DNA from: Cannabis sativa
Lineage: Eukaryota > Streptophyta > Magnoliopsida > Rosales > Cannabaceae
Length of the DNA stretch: 64,000 nt
Direction: 5' to 3'
Assembly: GCF_029168945.1 (NCBI RefSeq)
Contig: NC_083605.1
Span: 7,323,280 to 7,387,279 of the forward strand
The notes beneath the pieces were generated by a model. That model searched no databases, was not told the DNA's origin, and saw nothing but the letters and a program-made list of their open reading frames with translations. A program made the position numbers and the translations under genes. This document shows, one piece after another, positions 1 to 11,485 of this stretch (position 1 is the first letter of the stretch; every line of letters starts with the position of its first letter).

Positions 1-1219
1 AACATATAGGCTCACACAGGCATACACATTTGGATGGATCCTATCATGTTACTAGGTCATACACAGATGAAAGAAATTTGTAAAAATTACCTGTTACAAA
101 TTATTTACTTGATCTATCATCAATTGAACCGTTGGTTAAAATTAGATCATAGGATCTATCATCAAGTTAACCAAGGCAATTTAGATCAAGCAATAATAGG
201 TTTTAGAAAACTTACAAACAATCTAAAACACATACTCCTGCAACAAGGTTAGATTTGAATAGTTGGATGTAGGATTTATTTAATTTTAAACATTTATTTC
301 GAAAATAAAATTAAAATTAAACCTACCATTTTGAAAAATTAGGTTTTGGGTAACCTAAATGTCATTTCAAAATTAAATTGCTAACTTTCCTTTTAAATTT
401 CATGTTATTTAATAAATTAAATAATAAAATAGAAAATGGTAAATACATACCCTTTTCTTGTTTTACAATATAATTTAATTAAAAAAATAACAAAACTTAA
501 AAGTTAACAAAATTACCTTATTTCCTCTTTTAAAATTATCATGATTATTTTGATCTTATTTTAATTAAGGTCAAGTTACCAAAAAAAAAAATTAATATCT
601 GACCTTAAAAAAAATAAAATAATCAAATTTTAAAGGAAATAAGAAAAGAGGTAAGCAAAACTTGATTTTTCCTATTTTCAAAATCAAATTACACTAATAT
701 CTAAAATTAATTTTTAAAAATAAAATTAATTTATTTCTGATAATTAGATTTGAAATTTGAAAAACAAAAATCAACATACAAAACTACACAAAAAATCGGA
801 ATTATAGCATGAAAAATCAAAAAAATTGAAAAATTGGATGAACTGTACGGATGGCATGCCATGCATGCCCATCCGCGCTCGTTTCTGGGGTGCATGGCCG
901 AGAAATCACGGCGCAGGAAGGCTGCAAGCAGCCATTCCGCGAGCGTGATGAGGTTGCTCGTCACCCCGATTTTTCCAATTTTCAAAAATTCATAACTAAT
1001 TCAAATTAAATCGAAATCGAGTTCTGTAAAAAAGTAAATTGCTTAGCATTTTCCAAACTATCTAACAAAAATAATTACAGAATCAGAACAGTACCATTTT
1101 TCCCAGAATTCACAAACAACAATCAAACATCAATATGACACTCAAAGCAACATGATACCATCCAAAAAATAAGCAAATCGTTTTAAGTCCAAATTTTTTG
1201 CAAGCAAATCAATTACCAT
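1..1219 (-). mobile_element. Internal (non-coding) part of a family-B LTR element, truncated by the window start
   Basis: AT-rich DNA adjoining the primer-binding site and LTR that begin at 1220-1235. The order along the plus strand (internal region, inverted PBS, inverted LTR) places it just inside the 5' LTR of a minus-strand retrotransposon. I see no protein domain. Short open frames at 34-252 and 731-985 have no family signature and are probably chance. A GC-richer patch at about 845-970 stands out from its surroundings. It is either the 5' untranslated leader of an autonomous element or the body of a large non-coding (LARD-like) element; the rest lies outside the window. Confidence 0.5.
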
Positions 1220-1232
1220 GGCTCTGGTGCCA
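1220..1232 (-). other. Primer-binding site of the family-B element (initiator-Met tRNA type)
   Basis: On the minus strand this reads TGGCACCAGAGCC, two changes from the plant initiator-methionine tRNA primer site TGGTATCAGAGCC. It lies two bases from the LTR end at 1235, as expected. It fixes the element's orientation as minus and marks the adjoining LTR as a 5' LTR, not a solo LTR. Confidence 0.75.
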
Positions 1233-1234
1233 GT

Positions 1235-2615
1235 TATTGGAAGTTATTTTACCAGGATCTTAGATCTACTCACAAGTATGTTGATTTAACAACCTAAATA
1301 TGAACTTCTAAAATGATAAGAAATTACACACATAAGAGTATCAGAAATCTTACAGTGATTGCAGCGGAATATATGTCTCCTCCCACTCAGATCTCTAACC
1401 CTTGATTCCTTTCTGTAGCAGAGTATAATCAAGATCTGAGCTCGATAGTCCTTCTTTGTTGTTTTTGAATTCTACACAGCCTTCCTCACTATGATTGAGG
1501 TATTACTTGATGTGTGTGGGCACTACTCTAGCACTTATACTTTTCGAAACAGTGAAGGAAGAGAGAGAGAGAGAGGGTGGCGCCTCAGAGAGAATTTTCT
1601 GAGAGAAAATTCTTTCAGAATAATGTTGTGAAAAGGTTGTACAGTTCTGTTCAACTCTGAAGCCTTTGCCTTCTATTTATAGAAGACCACCCAGGGCTAT
1701 GATTGACATTTGGAATTGAAAAAATCAAAGAGAAAAGGAAGCTAAGTGGCCGGCCTAGGCATTGTGGAAACAAGGCTTGCTACTTTTCCAACTTTCCTTT
1801 TCCTACACTGATAGTTTCCTGTTTTCTCAAAAACTGCCAATTCCTTTGTTCAACCACATAAATGTCAAATCTAATTATTTAATAATTAAAATTAATTATC
1901 AAATAATATATTGTCATTTATTTTATTAATAATGAAACTAATTAAAGTTTCCTAATTAATAAGTATGCCCTTCAAAATCTCTATTTACTGTTTTGCCCTT
2001 AATAAGTGATAAATTCTCAAATAGACAAGTCTATCTTGAGAATTTTTAATTGATTAATTAAAATCAATTAAATGAGTCTTACAAGTAATATCATCTCAAC
2101 TAGTGAGGGGACCATGGGTCTATATATCCGAGCTTCCAATAAGCAGATCTAGAATTTACCACTTAAATTCACTGACTTATTAATTCTTCGTTGAATCCAC
2201 ACATAGAACTCAGAATTGCACTCTCAGTATATAGAATGCTCTATATGTTCCACCATATAGACACATTATTAGTTATCCATTGTTATAATCCTAATGTGAT
2301 CAATGATCCTCTATATGGATGATTTACACTGTAAAGGGACTAAATTACCGTAACACCCTACAATGTATTTTATCCTTAAAACACTTAACCCTGTATAAAT
2401 GATATTTCAACTAAGTGAAATGAGTACTCAATCATTTATCTCGTTTGGTTAAGCTCGAAGGAAATCACCCTTTGCTTACTATTCGCCAGATAGAAGCTAT
2501 AGATTCCATATTTATGTTAGCGCTCCCACTCAATCGCACTACCGTGTTCCCAATATGTATGTATTGCCCAGACTAAAGATTAGGCTTAACTAACAAATCA
2601 AAGAACATGAATAAT
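1235..2615 (-). repeat. Family-B LTR copy B1, part 1 (split by the Tekay element)
   Basis: Starts TATTGG (an altered TGTTGG) and matches the solo LTRs at 18853, 22540 and 34077 along its length. Read on the minus strand it has an LTR-like promoter: a CTATAAATAG TATA box at 1673-1682, followed by a purine-rich leader. It is interrupted at ATAAT (2611-2615) by the Ty3 element and resumes at 11262. The matching stretch of copy B2 near 20230 carries one uninterrupted ATAAT, so the interruption is a real transposition. Confidence 0.85.
1673..1682 (-). promoter_or_regulatory. TATA box of family-B LTR B1
   Basis: CTATAAATAG on the minus strand, followed downstream on that strand by a conserved leader rich in GAGA and TTTCTC. 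The same box is at 19294-19303 in copy B2. Copy B4 has TATATATAG at 34474-34482. Position and conservation support a promoter; the transcription start is not known. Confidence 0.55.
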
Positions 2616-4492
2616 TGTAAAGACCGCCTATGAAAGAATACTTTGTATTATTAAATATTTAGAGATTATGTATTAATAATTGTGAAATGCATATTTTAGA
2701 AATATATTTTATATTATTTATGTTTTTATGCTATTTTATATTTATTTACCTAATTTCTGTGATTGTGTCCGGAAGCTGTGGAAAGCGACGTTGGGCCTAG
2801 AGAGTCGTATTTTATAATTTAAATTGTTATCGGAGTATTATTGTTTAATAGTTGAGGCGTTAGAATTTTCGGGGATTAGTTTGACCATTTTGCCCTTGAG
2901 TTGTTTAATTATTTATTTATTATTTGGGGGCAAGGAGGTCTTTTTGCAAGACTTTTCCTTTGACTTTTTTGGTTAATTCTTGGCTGGAATTGGACTTTAC
3001 TAAGCTATTTTAAAAAAAAAAGAAAAAGAAAAGAAAAGAAGAAAGAAGAAGCAAAGTGAGGTTACTTAAGTTTGAAGGAAAAAAAAAAACAAAGGAAATA
3101 GTTTTTTTCTCTTTCTCTCTCTTTCGATTCTCTTGGTCAGAATCGGGGGTGAGAATTGTGTTGAATCAAGGGAATTTTAGTGGTATTGAAGCTTTGTTTC
3201 AAGGTAATCTTTCTCTCCATCTTTTGCTTGAAGTTGTTGTAGTTAAATTAGGTTTTGGTGTGAATTTTGGGTAATAGGTGGCTGTTTGATTTGGGGTTTG
3301 TTTAGGTTAGTTTCTGGTAGTAATTAGAGGTTGTTATTCTGATTATAAGCTAAGCTAAGTGAATATTTTGATGTTTGTATTGAATTTTAAAGTTGTGAGT
3401 TCAATTGGAGCTTTAATGGTGATTTGGGATTTTGTTTGATTTGTTGTGATTTGTCACTTGGGATTGGTTTAATATAATATATACAGGTATTCTGGAAGTT
3501 TTGAAAAGATTTGGGATTGTTTTGAATTAAGGGGAAGGTTTTTTTGGGTTCCCAGCTCAGAACCGGAATTCCGGTTCCTGGGGCCCTGTTGCAACCGGTC
3601 GACCGGTTGGTCCCAGGAACCGGACTTCCGGTTGGGAACCGGCCTGCCGGTTGGGGCATTTTCCCGAACCCCAGTTTTTCCCGTTATTAAGTATTTTAGG
3701 GTATTGGCATCCTTTTCATCGATAGGGTTAAGCTTAGTTTGCATTTTATATTCCCGATAAGTGTTTTAGCGAGTCTCTCATCGGTTTTCGAATATATTGG
3801 TTTAGGGCCCTGTTATACGTCGAGCTGCACTTCCACTCAGGCTGACCGGCACACTTGAGCACGGAACGAGGTAAGATAGCGTAAGAGTATATATATGAAA
3901 GTTATGCTTGTTTTGGATGTTATTATAAGTACGGTGTTACCAACACGAGTACCCAGGGTACGTCGTGTTCGTGGTACAACACTTAGTAATTTTCGGGAGT
4001 ACACTCAGGGCTCTACCAACACAAGTACGGAGTTGGTACTTTAGTGCATTTGGTATAGTAGTCGTACTACCCTTAAGAACGTTCTTAATCATTTGATGAG
4101 CTTCGTTGTTAAGCTCAGGGCAGCTTGATCATAAAGCTGGCGGCGTGCTACTTTTATATGTCTTGCATATCTTACTGAGTCTGTTGACTCATCAGTTTGC
4201 TACCTTGTGTAGGTAAAGGAAAGGCAAAGCTGGAGGAGCAGTGAGGTGGAACTCGGCATGATTGTACATATCGCGGCAGTGCAACCCGGAGGGTTTCGAT
4301 CTTATATTATTTTGAATCTATATTTTGGAAATATGTCCGCTAAACTTTTAAAAAAAAAAATGTATATGTACATATTAGTAAAATATTTTAAACTAGTATT
4401 TTGATACTCGGGATCCCGATCCACATGATTATTAATATATAAATTATTAAAATTAAATTCCGAGTTTATTATTATAAAATGCGGGCGTTACA
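2616..4492 (+). repeat. 5' LTR of the Tekay-like element
   Basis: TG...CA bounded and 1877 bp, the same length as the copy at 9380-11256. It carries a cluster of four near-perfect 16-18 bp palindromes (3561-3652) and a purine-rich A/G tract (about 3010-3060). The open frames on its minus strand across 3387-3744 follow from the palindrome cluster and are not genes. Confidence 0.95.
3561..3652 (+). repeat. Four-palindrome cluster in the 5' LTR
   Basis: Consecutive palindromes: AACCGGAATTCCGGTT (3561-3576, perfect), CAACCGGTCGACCGGTTG (3592-3609, perfect), AACCGGACTTCCGGTT (3618-3633, one mismatched pair) and AACCGGCCTGCCGGTT (3637-3652, one mismatched pair). Each could form a hairpin in RNA or a dimeric protein site. 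The cluster is repeated at 10327-10418 in the 3' LTR. Confidence 0.9.
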
Positions 4493-4495
4493 GTT

Positions 4496-4510
4496 TGGTA
4501 TCAGAGCCAC
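4496..4510 (+). other. Primer-binding site, initiator-Met tRNA
   Basis: TGGTATCAGAGCCAC lies three bases after the 5' LTR end and matches the 3' end of plant initiator-methionine tRNA. It is where minus-strand DNA synthesis would start. Confidence 0.9.
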
Positions 4511-4723
4511 TGGGTTGTCCACTGAAGACCGTCAAGATATGTACAATCAAGGCCAGTGTCGAGTTCAACTCACGGTTCCGTAAGCTTTATTTCTTTTTGC
4601 AAACTGTTTTAAGATATGTGGTGTTGTATATATGATTAAATAAATATTAATTGCGGTCTTGAAAGTATTTTGACCACTGTCTGACCTACGTGCCTTGTGG
4701 GTTCGCAGGCTAAGTCCTAAATA

Positions 4724-7700
4724 ATGGACGACCAGCGAAACGTTAGAAGGCAGGGTGAATTGGTTGAGACCGGAGGTGGTCGGGGTGCTAGAAATCCCCA
4801 AAACCCCCGTGGACGCGGTAGAGGCCGCGGTCGAGTTCCGAGAGGTGGACAGGAGAATCCACCTCAGGCCCCTGTTGATTGGGAGCAAAGGTTTGCCGAG
4901 ATGCAAACTAGAATTGAGCAACAAGAAGAAGAGATCCGGCGACTCAGGCAACGGGATGCCCCTGTTGAGCCTCCCCTGCAACCGGCTGTTGCAATCCCTG
5001 CAGCCCCTGCGGTGCCAGCTGAGCACTATGTTGCTGGTAACCGCATGGAGCCTTTGTATGAAAGGTTCAGAAAGCAAGCGCCTCCAGTATTTCTGGGAGG
5101 CCCTGATGTTCTTAAAGCTGAGCAGTGGTTGACTGTAGTTGAGAGAATACTGAACTTCATGGGAGTAGCTGGTAATGATAGAGTGGCATGTGCCACGTTT
5201 CAATTTCAGGAGGATGCCCTGATTTGGTGGGAAATGGTATCCCTCACCAGGGATGTGACCAGAATGACCTGGGAAGAGTTTCGAGAATTGTTTAATGCCA
5301 AGTATTATAACGAGGCGGTCCGCAGTGCAAAGCGGAAGGAATTTATTGAGTTGGTACAAGGTGAGAGTATGTCAGTGACCGAGTATACCACCAAGTTTGA
5401 CCGCTTGGCCAAGTTGGCCTCCGGAATTGTACCAACAGATTTCAGCAAGAAAGAAAAGTATTTGGCTGGGCTGAATGCCAAAATCAGACATGACTTGGTT
5501 ATTACAACAAGTGATACCACAACCTATGCAGAAATGGTTGATAAGGCTCTTCGAGCCGAAGGGGCAGTAAAATTTCTACAAGAAACCCGAGAGTCTTCTG
5601 GTGTTGGTGGGGCTACTACTCTCCCTATGTCGGGTCCTGAGAAAGAGAGTGGGGGTTCTACCTTTGAACAGAAGAAAAGAACTTTTCCATCTTCGGGAAG
5701 TTCAGGGCAAGGTAAAAGGTTTCGAGGAAACCAGAATAGAGGAGGACGTCAGACTTATTCTTATCCTGAGTGTCCGCGTTGCAAGAAGCATCATCCCGGG
5801 GTTTGTAACCGGAGAGCTTGTTTTCAGTGTGGTTCGGTGGGACATCTCAGGAAAGATTGTCCTCAGTTGAAGAAAGAGGAACCAAAGCCTGAGGTCAGAC
5901 CTGTACCTGCCCCTGCACGCGTCTTTGCTATTACTCAGGCAGATGCTGCTGCCAGTCCTTCAGTAGTTGCAGGTCAGCTTCTAATCAATGGTTTTGTTTA
6001 TACTGTTTTATTTGATTCGGGTGCTACTCGGTCTTATGTATCATCAAGACTTTTAGATCAGTTTGTTAGGCCTAGTGAGACTCTCGAGGCGGGGTTTGGA
6101 ACCCTGTTGCCTAATGGGGAATTAATTATTTCAAGAAAGTGGATTAGATCAGTAATAATTAGAATTGAAGATAGAGAATTAAGTGCTGATCTTGTGGAGT
6201 TACCATTGGCCGAATTTGACATTATACTTGGTATGGACTTTTTGTCTAAATACTCTGCTAGTATTGATTGCAAACGGAAAATGGTGACTTTTGAACCGGA
6301 AAATGAGGAACCTTTTGTATTTGTTGGTTCGGTTCAAGGTTCTCGTGTCCCTAGAATCTCAGCTTTGAAAGCTAGGGATTTATTACGAGATGGATGTGTT
6401 GGATTTCTCGCAGTGGTAGTGGATTCCAGTAAACCTGTGTTACTTGGGCCAGAAGAAGTTAATGTGGTTAAGGAATTCCTGGACGTATTTCCAGAGGAAT
6501 TGCCGGGATTACCACCTCAGCGGGAGATAGATTTCATTATTGATTTAATTCCGGGAGCAGAACCTGTTTCAAAAGCACCCTATCGAATGGCACCTGCTGA
6601 ATTAAAAGAACTGAAGATACAACTCCAAGGGATGTTGGATCTAGGGTTCACTCGGCCTAGTGTGTCACCTTGGGGAGCCCCTGTGCTATTTGTGAAAAAG
6701 AAAGATGGAACTCTTCGTATGTGTATTGATTACCGGGAGCTGAATAAGTTAACCATTAAGAATAAGTATCCTCTGCCCAGAATTGATGATTTGTTTGACC
6801 AACTTCAGGGCAAGACTGTATTCTCAAAAATTGACTTGAGGTCTGGGTATCATCAATTGAGAATTCGAGAAGAGGATATCCCGAAGACAGCTTTTCGAAC
6901 CAGGTATGGTCATTATGAATTCCTAGGTATGTCGTTTGGGTTAACAAATGCTCCAAAAACCTTTATGGATCTCATGAATAGGGTATTCAAGGATTTTCTC
7001 GATAACTTTATAATTGTATTTATCGATGATATTCTTGTATACTCTCAGTCAGAAGCAGAGCATGAGCAACATCTTCGAATGGTTCTGCAGCGACTTAGAG
7101 ATCATAAACTTTATGCAAAGTTCAAAAAGTGTGAGTTTTGGCTGTCACAAGTGTCCTTTCTGGGGCATATTGTTGGAAAAGATGGAATTATGGTTGATCC
7201 GGGAAAGATTGAAGCGGTGAAGAATTGGCCTAGACCTAAATCAGTCACTGAAATTCGAAGTTTTCTCGGTTTAGCGGGTTATTATCAGCGTTTTGTGGAA
7301 GGATTTTCCAAAATTGCCATGCCGTTATCTGAGTTAACTAGGAAGAATCAACGATTTATATGGTCAGATAAGTGTGAAAAGAGTTTTCAAGAGCTGAAGC
7401 AACGATTGATCACAGCTCCTGTTCTAGCCTTGCCCTCTGATCAAGAAAAGTTTGTGGTATATTGTGACGCTTCAAGGCAGGGTTTAGGCTGTGTGTTAAT
7501 GCAAGCAGATAAAGTCATAGCTTATGCTTCTCGGCAACTGAAAGATTATGAGCAGCGTTACCCAACTCACGACCTAGAACTTGCAGCGGTGGTGTTCGCC
7601 TTGAAAATTTGGCGACACTACTTGTATGGTGAAAGGTGTGAGATCTATACTGACCACAAGAGTCTCAAGTATTTCTTCACTCAGAAGGATCTGAATATGA

Positions 7701-9343
7701 GACAGAGAAGGTGGTTAGAATTGGTGAAAGACTATGACTGTGAAATCCTGTATCATCCTGGAAAGGCAAATGTTGTGGCTGATGCCTTAAGCAGAAAAGG
7801 ACCTGATCAGATATCCAACATGGTTATGATTTCCTCTCAACTAGCCTCGGAAATGACTAGAGCAAACATTGAGTTGGTGACTGAGGAATTATTTAATTTG
7901 ACACTTCAGTCAGATTTGTTGGAAAGAATCAGAATGGCTCAGTTAGAAGATTTAGAATTGATTAAGATTCGAGAAGATGTCTTAGCAGGTAAAGCTAAGG
8001 ACTTCTCCATTGCTGACAATGGGATGCTGTTGTTTAAGGCACGGGTGTGTGTCCCTGATATCAGTGAGCTTAAGAAAGAAATTTTGGAAGAAGCTCATAC
8101 TACCCCTTACTCATTACATCCAGGAACCACCAAAATGTATCAAGATTTGAAGCCCTATTTCTGGTGGTACGGGATGAAGAGGGATGTAGTGGACTATGTC
8201 ACTAAATGCCTAACCTGTCAGCAAATCAAAGCCGAGCATCAGCGACCGGCAGGGTTACTTCAACCGTTAACACTTCCGGAATGGAAGTGGGAAGACATTG
8301 CGATGGACTTTGTGGTTGGCTTGCCTAAAACCACAGGAATGTACGACTCAGTTTGGGTCGTGGTGGATCGTTTTACAAAGTCAGCACATTTCTTACCTGT
8401 TAAGGTAACCTATTCAGTGGATCAGTATGCTGATTTGTATGTAAAAGAAATTGTTCGTCTTCATGGGGTACCAAAGTCAATCATTTCAGATAGGGATCCT
8501 AAATTTACCTCAAAGTTTTGGATGAGTTTGCAAAAGGCTATGGGAACTAATTTGAAGTTCAGCACAGCCTTTCATCCTCAAACAGATGGTCAATCTGAAC
8601 GAACCATCCAGATACTTGAAGACTTGTTACGAGCTTGTGTTATGGACTTTGGAGGGTCATGGAGTAAGTATTTGCCTCTGATTGAATTCTCCTATAATAA
8701 TAGCTATCAAAGTACCATAGGAATGGCTCCCTATGAGCTGCTCTATGGAAGGAAATGTCGTTCCCCAATTCATTGGGACGAAACAGGAGAACAGAAATAC
8801 TTGGGCCCTGAATTAGTCCAGAAAACGAATGAAGCAATAGACAAAATCAAAGCTCGAATGCTTGCTTCTCAAAGCAGGCAGAAAAGTTATGCAGATCCCA
8901 AGCGACGGGATGTTACATTCCAACCTGGTGATCATGTCTTTTTGCGTGTATCCCCGATGAAGGGAGTCAGACGTTTTGGGAAGAAAGGTAAACTGAGCCC
9001 TAGGTTTATTGGACCTTTTGAAATTCTGGAAAGAGTTGGGCAAGTGGCTTATAGATTAGCCTTACCTCCAGCATTATCAGTAGTACATAATGTATTTCAT
9101 GTTTCTATGCTGAGGAAGTACGTGTCTGATCCAATGCATATTTTAAGTTACGAAGCATTGGAATTGCAACCTGATTTATCATATGACGAACAACCAGTGC
9201 AAATTCTGGATAAAAAGGAAAAGGGTCTCCGAACCAAAACCATATCATTAGTCAAAGTACTTTGGAGAAACAGTAAAGTGGAGGAAGCCACTTGGGAATT
9301 GGAATCTGATATGAGAGCCCAGCATCCTGAGTTGTTTAGGTAG
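4724..9343 (+). CDS. Gag-pol polyprotein of a Tekay/Del-like Ty3 retrotransposon
   Basis: An intact frame of 1539 residues encoding all functions for reverse transcription and integration in one polyprotein. In order: an Arg/Gly-rich N-terminus; retrotransposon gag domain (about 115-265); CCHC zinc knuckle [14 protein letters not shown] (about 366-379); aspartic protease with DSGA (about 430); reverse transcriptase (about 600-780) with a FIDD active site in place of the commoner YVDD/YIDD (about 766-769); RNase H starting near YCDAS (about 912); HHCC integrase zinc domain and DDE core (about 1125-1300); and a C-terminal chromodomain-like segment (about 1490-1539, VLWRNS...ATWE). The start is the first ATG after the primer site in this frame. 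There are no internal stops. The chromodomain-like tail is known in this clade to steer integration to particular chromatin. Confidence 0.95.
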   Translation: MDDQRNVRRQGELVETGGGRGARNPQNPRGRGRGRGRVPRGGQENPPQAPVDWEQRFAEMQTRIEQQEEEIRRLRQRDAPVEPPLQPAVAIPAAPAVPAEHYVAGNRMEPLYERFRKQAPPVFLGGPDVLKAEQWLTVVERILNFMGVAGNDRVACATFQFQEDALIWWEMVSLTRDVTRMTWEEFRELFNAKYYNEAVRSAKRKEFIELVQGESMSVTEYTTKFDRLAKLASGIVPTDFSKKEKYLAGLNAKIRHDLVITTSDTTTYAEMVDKALRAEGAVKFLQETRESSGVGGATTLPMSGPEKESGGSTFEQKKRTFPSSGSSGQGKRFRGNQNRGGRQTYSYPECPRCKKHHPGVCNRRACFQCGSVGHLRKDCPQLKKEEPKPEVRPVPAPARVFAITQADAAASPSVVAGQLLINGFVYTVLFDSGATRSYVSSRLLDQFVRPSETLEAGFGTLLPNGELIISRKWIRSVIIRIEDRELSADLVELPLAEFDIILGMDFLSKYSASIDCKRKMVTFEPENEEPFVFVGSVQGSRVPRISALKARDLLRDGCVGFLAVVVDSSKPVLLGPEEVNVVKEFLDVFPEELPGLPPQREIDFIIDLIPGAEPVSKAPYRMAPAELKELKIQLQGMLDLGFTRPSVSPWGAPVLFVKKKDGTLRMCIDYRELNKLTIKNKYPLPRIDDLFDQLQGKTVFSKIDLRSGYHQLRIREEDIPKTAFRTRYGHYEFLGMSFGLTNAPKTFMDLMNRVFKDFLDNFIIVFIDDILVYSQSEAEHEQHLRMVLQRLRDHKLYAKFKKCEFWLSQVSFLGHIVGKDGIMVDPGKIEAVKNWPRPKSVTEIRSFLGLAGYYQRFVEGFSKIAMPLSELTRKNQRFIWSDKCEKSFQELKQRLITAPVLALPSDQEKFVVYCDASRQGLGCVLMQADKVIAYASRQLKDYEQRYPTHDLELAAVVFALKIWRHYLYGERCEIYTDHKSLKYFFTQKDLNMRQRRWLELVKDYDCEILYHPGKANVVADALSRKGPDQISNMVMISSQLASEMTRANIELVTEELFNLTLQSDLLERIRMAQLEDLELIKIREDVLAGKAKDFSIADNGMLLFKARVCVPDISELKKEILEEAHTTPYSLHPGTTKMYQDLKPYFWWYGMKRDVVDYVTKCLTCQQIKAEHQRPAGLLQPLTLPEWKWEDIAMDFVVGLPKTTGMYDSVWVVVDRFTKSAHFLPVKVTYSVDQYADLYVKEIVRLHGVPKSIISDRDPKFTSKFWMSLQKAMGTNLKFSTAFHPQTDGQSERTIQILEDLLRACVMDFGGSWSKYLPLIEFSYNNSYQSTIGMAPYELLYGRKCRSPIHWDETGEQKYLGPELVQKTNEAIDKIKARMLASQSRQKSYADPKRRDVTFQPGDHVFLRVSPMKGVRRFGKKGKLSPRFIGPFEILERVGQVAYRLALPPALSVVHNVFHVSMLRKYVSDPMHILSYEALELQPDLSYDEQPVQILDKKEKGLRTKTISLVKVLWRNSKVEEATWELESDMRAQHPELFR

Positions 9344-9365
9344 ATTTCGAGGGCGAAATCCTTTT

Positions 9366-9379
9366 AACGGGGGGATAAT
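9366..9379 (+). other. Polypurine tract of the Tekay-like element
   Basis: AACGGGGGGATAAT directly before the 3' LTR start at 9380. Position and G-run fit a plus-strand primer. It lies 23 bases after the gag-pol stop codon. Confidence 0.7.
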
Positions 9380-11256
9380 TGTAAAGACCGCCTATGAAAG
9401 AATACTTTGTATTATTAAATATTTAGAGATTATGTATTAATAATTGTGAAATGCATATTTTAGAAATATATTTTATATTATTTATGTTTTTATGCTATTT
9501 TATATTTATTTACCTAATTTCTGTGATTGTGTCCGGAAGCTGTGGAAAGCGACGTTGGGCCTAGAGAGTCGTATTTTATAATTTAAATTGTTATCGGAGT
9601 ATTATTGTTTAATAGTTGAGGCGTTAGAATTTTCGGGGATTAGTTTGACCATTTTGCCCTTGAGTTGTTTAATTATTTATTTATTATTTGGGGGCAAGGA
9701 GGTCTTTTTGCAAGACTTTTCCTTTGACTTTTTTGGTTAATTCTTGGCTGGAATTGGATTTTACTAAGCTATTTTAAAAAAAAAAAGAAAAAGAAAAGAA
9801 AAGAAGAAAGAAGAAGCAAAAGTGAGGTTACTTAAGTTTGAAGGAAAAAAAAAACAAAGGAAATAGTTTTTTTCTCTTTCTCTCTCTTTCGATTCTCTTG
9901 GGCTGTAACTGGGGGTGAGAATTGTGTTGAATCAAGGGAATTTTAGTGGTATTGAAGCTTTGTTTCAAGGTAATCTTTCTCTCCATCTTTTGCTTGAAGT
10001 TGTTGTAGTTAAATTAGGTTTTGGTGTGAATTTTGGGTAATAGGTGGCTGTTTGATTTGGGGTTTGTTTAGGTTAGTTTCTGGTAGTAATTAGAGGTTGT
10101 TATTCTGGTTATAAGCTAAGCTAAGTGAATATTTTGATGTTTGTATTGAATTTTAAAGTTGTGAGTTCAATTGGAGCTTTAATGGTGATTTGGGATTTTG
10201 TTTGATTTGTTGTGATTTGTCACTTGGGATTGGTTTAATATAATATATACAGGTATTCTGGAAGTTTTGAAAAGATTTGGGATTGTTTTGAATTAAGGGG
10301 AAGGTTTTTTTGGGTTCCCAGCTCAGAACCGGAATTCCGGTTCCTGGGGCCCTGTTGCAACCGGTCGACCGGTTGGTCCCAGGAACCGGACTTCCGGTTG
10401 GGAACCGGCCTGCCGGTTGGGGCATTTTCCCGAACCCCAGTTTTTCCCGTTTTTAGGTATTTTAGGGTATTGGCTTCCTTTTCATCGATAGGGTTAAGCT
10501 TAGTTTGCATTTTATATTCCCGATAAGTGTTTTAGCGAGTCTCTCATCGGTTTTCGAATATATTGGTTTAGGGCCCTGTTATACGTCGAGCTGCACTTCC
10601 ACTCAGGCTGACCGGCACACTTGAGCACGGAACGAGGTAAGATAGCGTAAGAGTATATATATGAAAGTTATGCTTGTTTTGGATGTTATTATAAGTACGG
10701 TGTTACCAACACGAGTACCCAGGGTACGTCGTGTTTGTGGTACAACACTTAGTAATTCTCGGGAGTACACTCAGGGCTCTACCAACACAAGTACGGAGTT
10801 GGTACTTTAGTGCATTTGGTATAGTAGTCGTACTACCCTTAAGAGCGTTCTTAATCATTTGATGAGCTTCGTTGTTAAGCTCAGGGCAGCTTGATCATAA
10901 AGCTGGCGGCGTGCTACTTTTATATGTCTTGCATATCTTACTGAGTCTGTTGACTCACCAGTTTGCTACCTTGTGTAGGTAAAGGAAAGGCAAAGCTGGA
11001 GGAGCAGTGAGGTGGAACTCGGCATGATTGTACATATCGCGGCAGTGCAACCCGGAGGGTTTCGATCTTATATTATTTTGAATCTATATTTTGGAAATAT
11101 GTCCGCTAAACTTTTAAAAAAAAATGTATATGTACATATTAGTAAAATATTTTAAACTAGTATTTTGATACTCGGGATCCCGATCCACATGATTATTAAT
11201 ATATAAATTATTAAAATTAAATTCCGAGTTTATTATTACAAAATGCGGGCGTTACA
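9380..11256 (+). repeat. 3' LTR of the Tekay-like element
   Basis: Same ends and length as the 5' LTR, with about 99% identity by eye. The palindrome cluster is at 10327-10418. A short block near 9900 (just after CTCTCTTTCGATTCTC) differs at several adjacent bases from the 5' LTR, more than the scattered single changes elsewhere. It is followed by the target duplicate ATAAT at 11257-11261. Confidence 0.95.
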
Positions 11257-11261
11257 ATAAT

Positions 11262-11485
11262 ACTCTTGAAATTGAGCCTAACCATATCAGGATTTCGATC
11301 ATGTGATCTAGGATCAACTTATAATATTGAATTGAATAGATATTTACGGTAAGTTTCAAAATCTAATTCAGAGTTCAATATCGGTCCATTCCAATGCATA
11401 CTCCATGCATCTAACCTGAGCTTTACTTTAACCTATGTTCTGGAAAGAACATAACATTTCTCCAAATGTAAGTAAACTCTGTTGA
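11262..11485 (-). repeat. Family-B LTR copy B1, part 2 (truncated)
   Basis: Continues the LTR broken at 2615; it aligns with copy B2 from about 20236. Homology stops abruptly after AACTCTGTTG near 11485, so the last part of this LTR (about 275 bp in B2) is missing. The junction with the following CACTA-related sequence is probably a deletion or insertion breakpoint. Confidence 0.8.

Larger units (their letters stand above)
2616..11256 (+). mobile_element. Complete Ty3/gypsy LTR retrotransposon, Tekay/Del-like chromovirus clade
   Basis: An 8641-bp element with two 1877-bp LTRs that begin TGTAAAGACC and end GGGCGTTACA. It has a tRNA-iMet primer site at 4496, one open gag-pol frame, a polypurine tract before the 3' LTR, and 5-bp target duplications ATAAT at 2611-2615 and 11257-11261. 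The LTRs differ by roughly 15-20 substitutions and small A-run indels by eye (about 1%), so the insertion is recent. The clade call rests on the RT and integrase sequence, the chromodomain-like C-terminus and the long LTRs. With its frame open and signals intact, it could still be mobile. Confidence 0.95.

Noticed and set aside
3387..3744. Two 90-91 codon minus-strand frames, repeated at 10153-10510
   Set aside because: They sit in the LTRs and owe their openness to the palindrome cluster; repetition is explained by LTR duplication.
4565..5359. 264-codon minus-strand frame
   Set aside because: Lies antisense to gag of the intact Tekay element, shows no family motif, and is a shadow of the coding strand.
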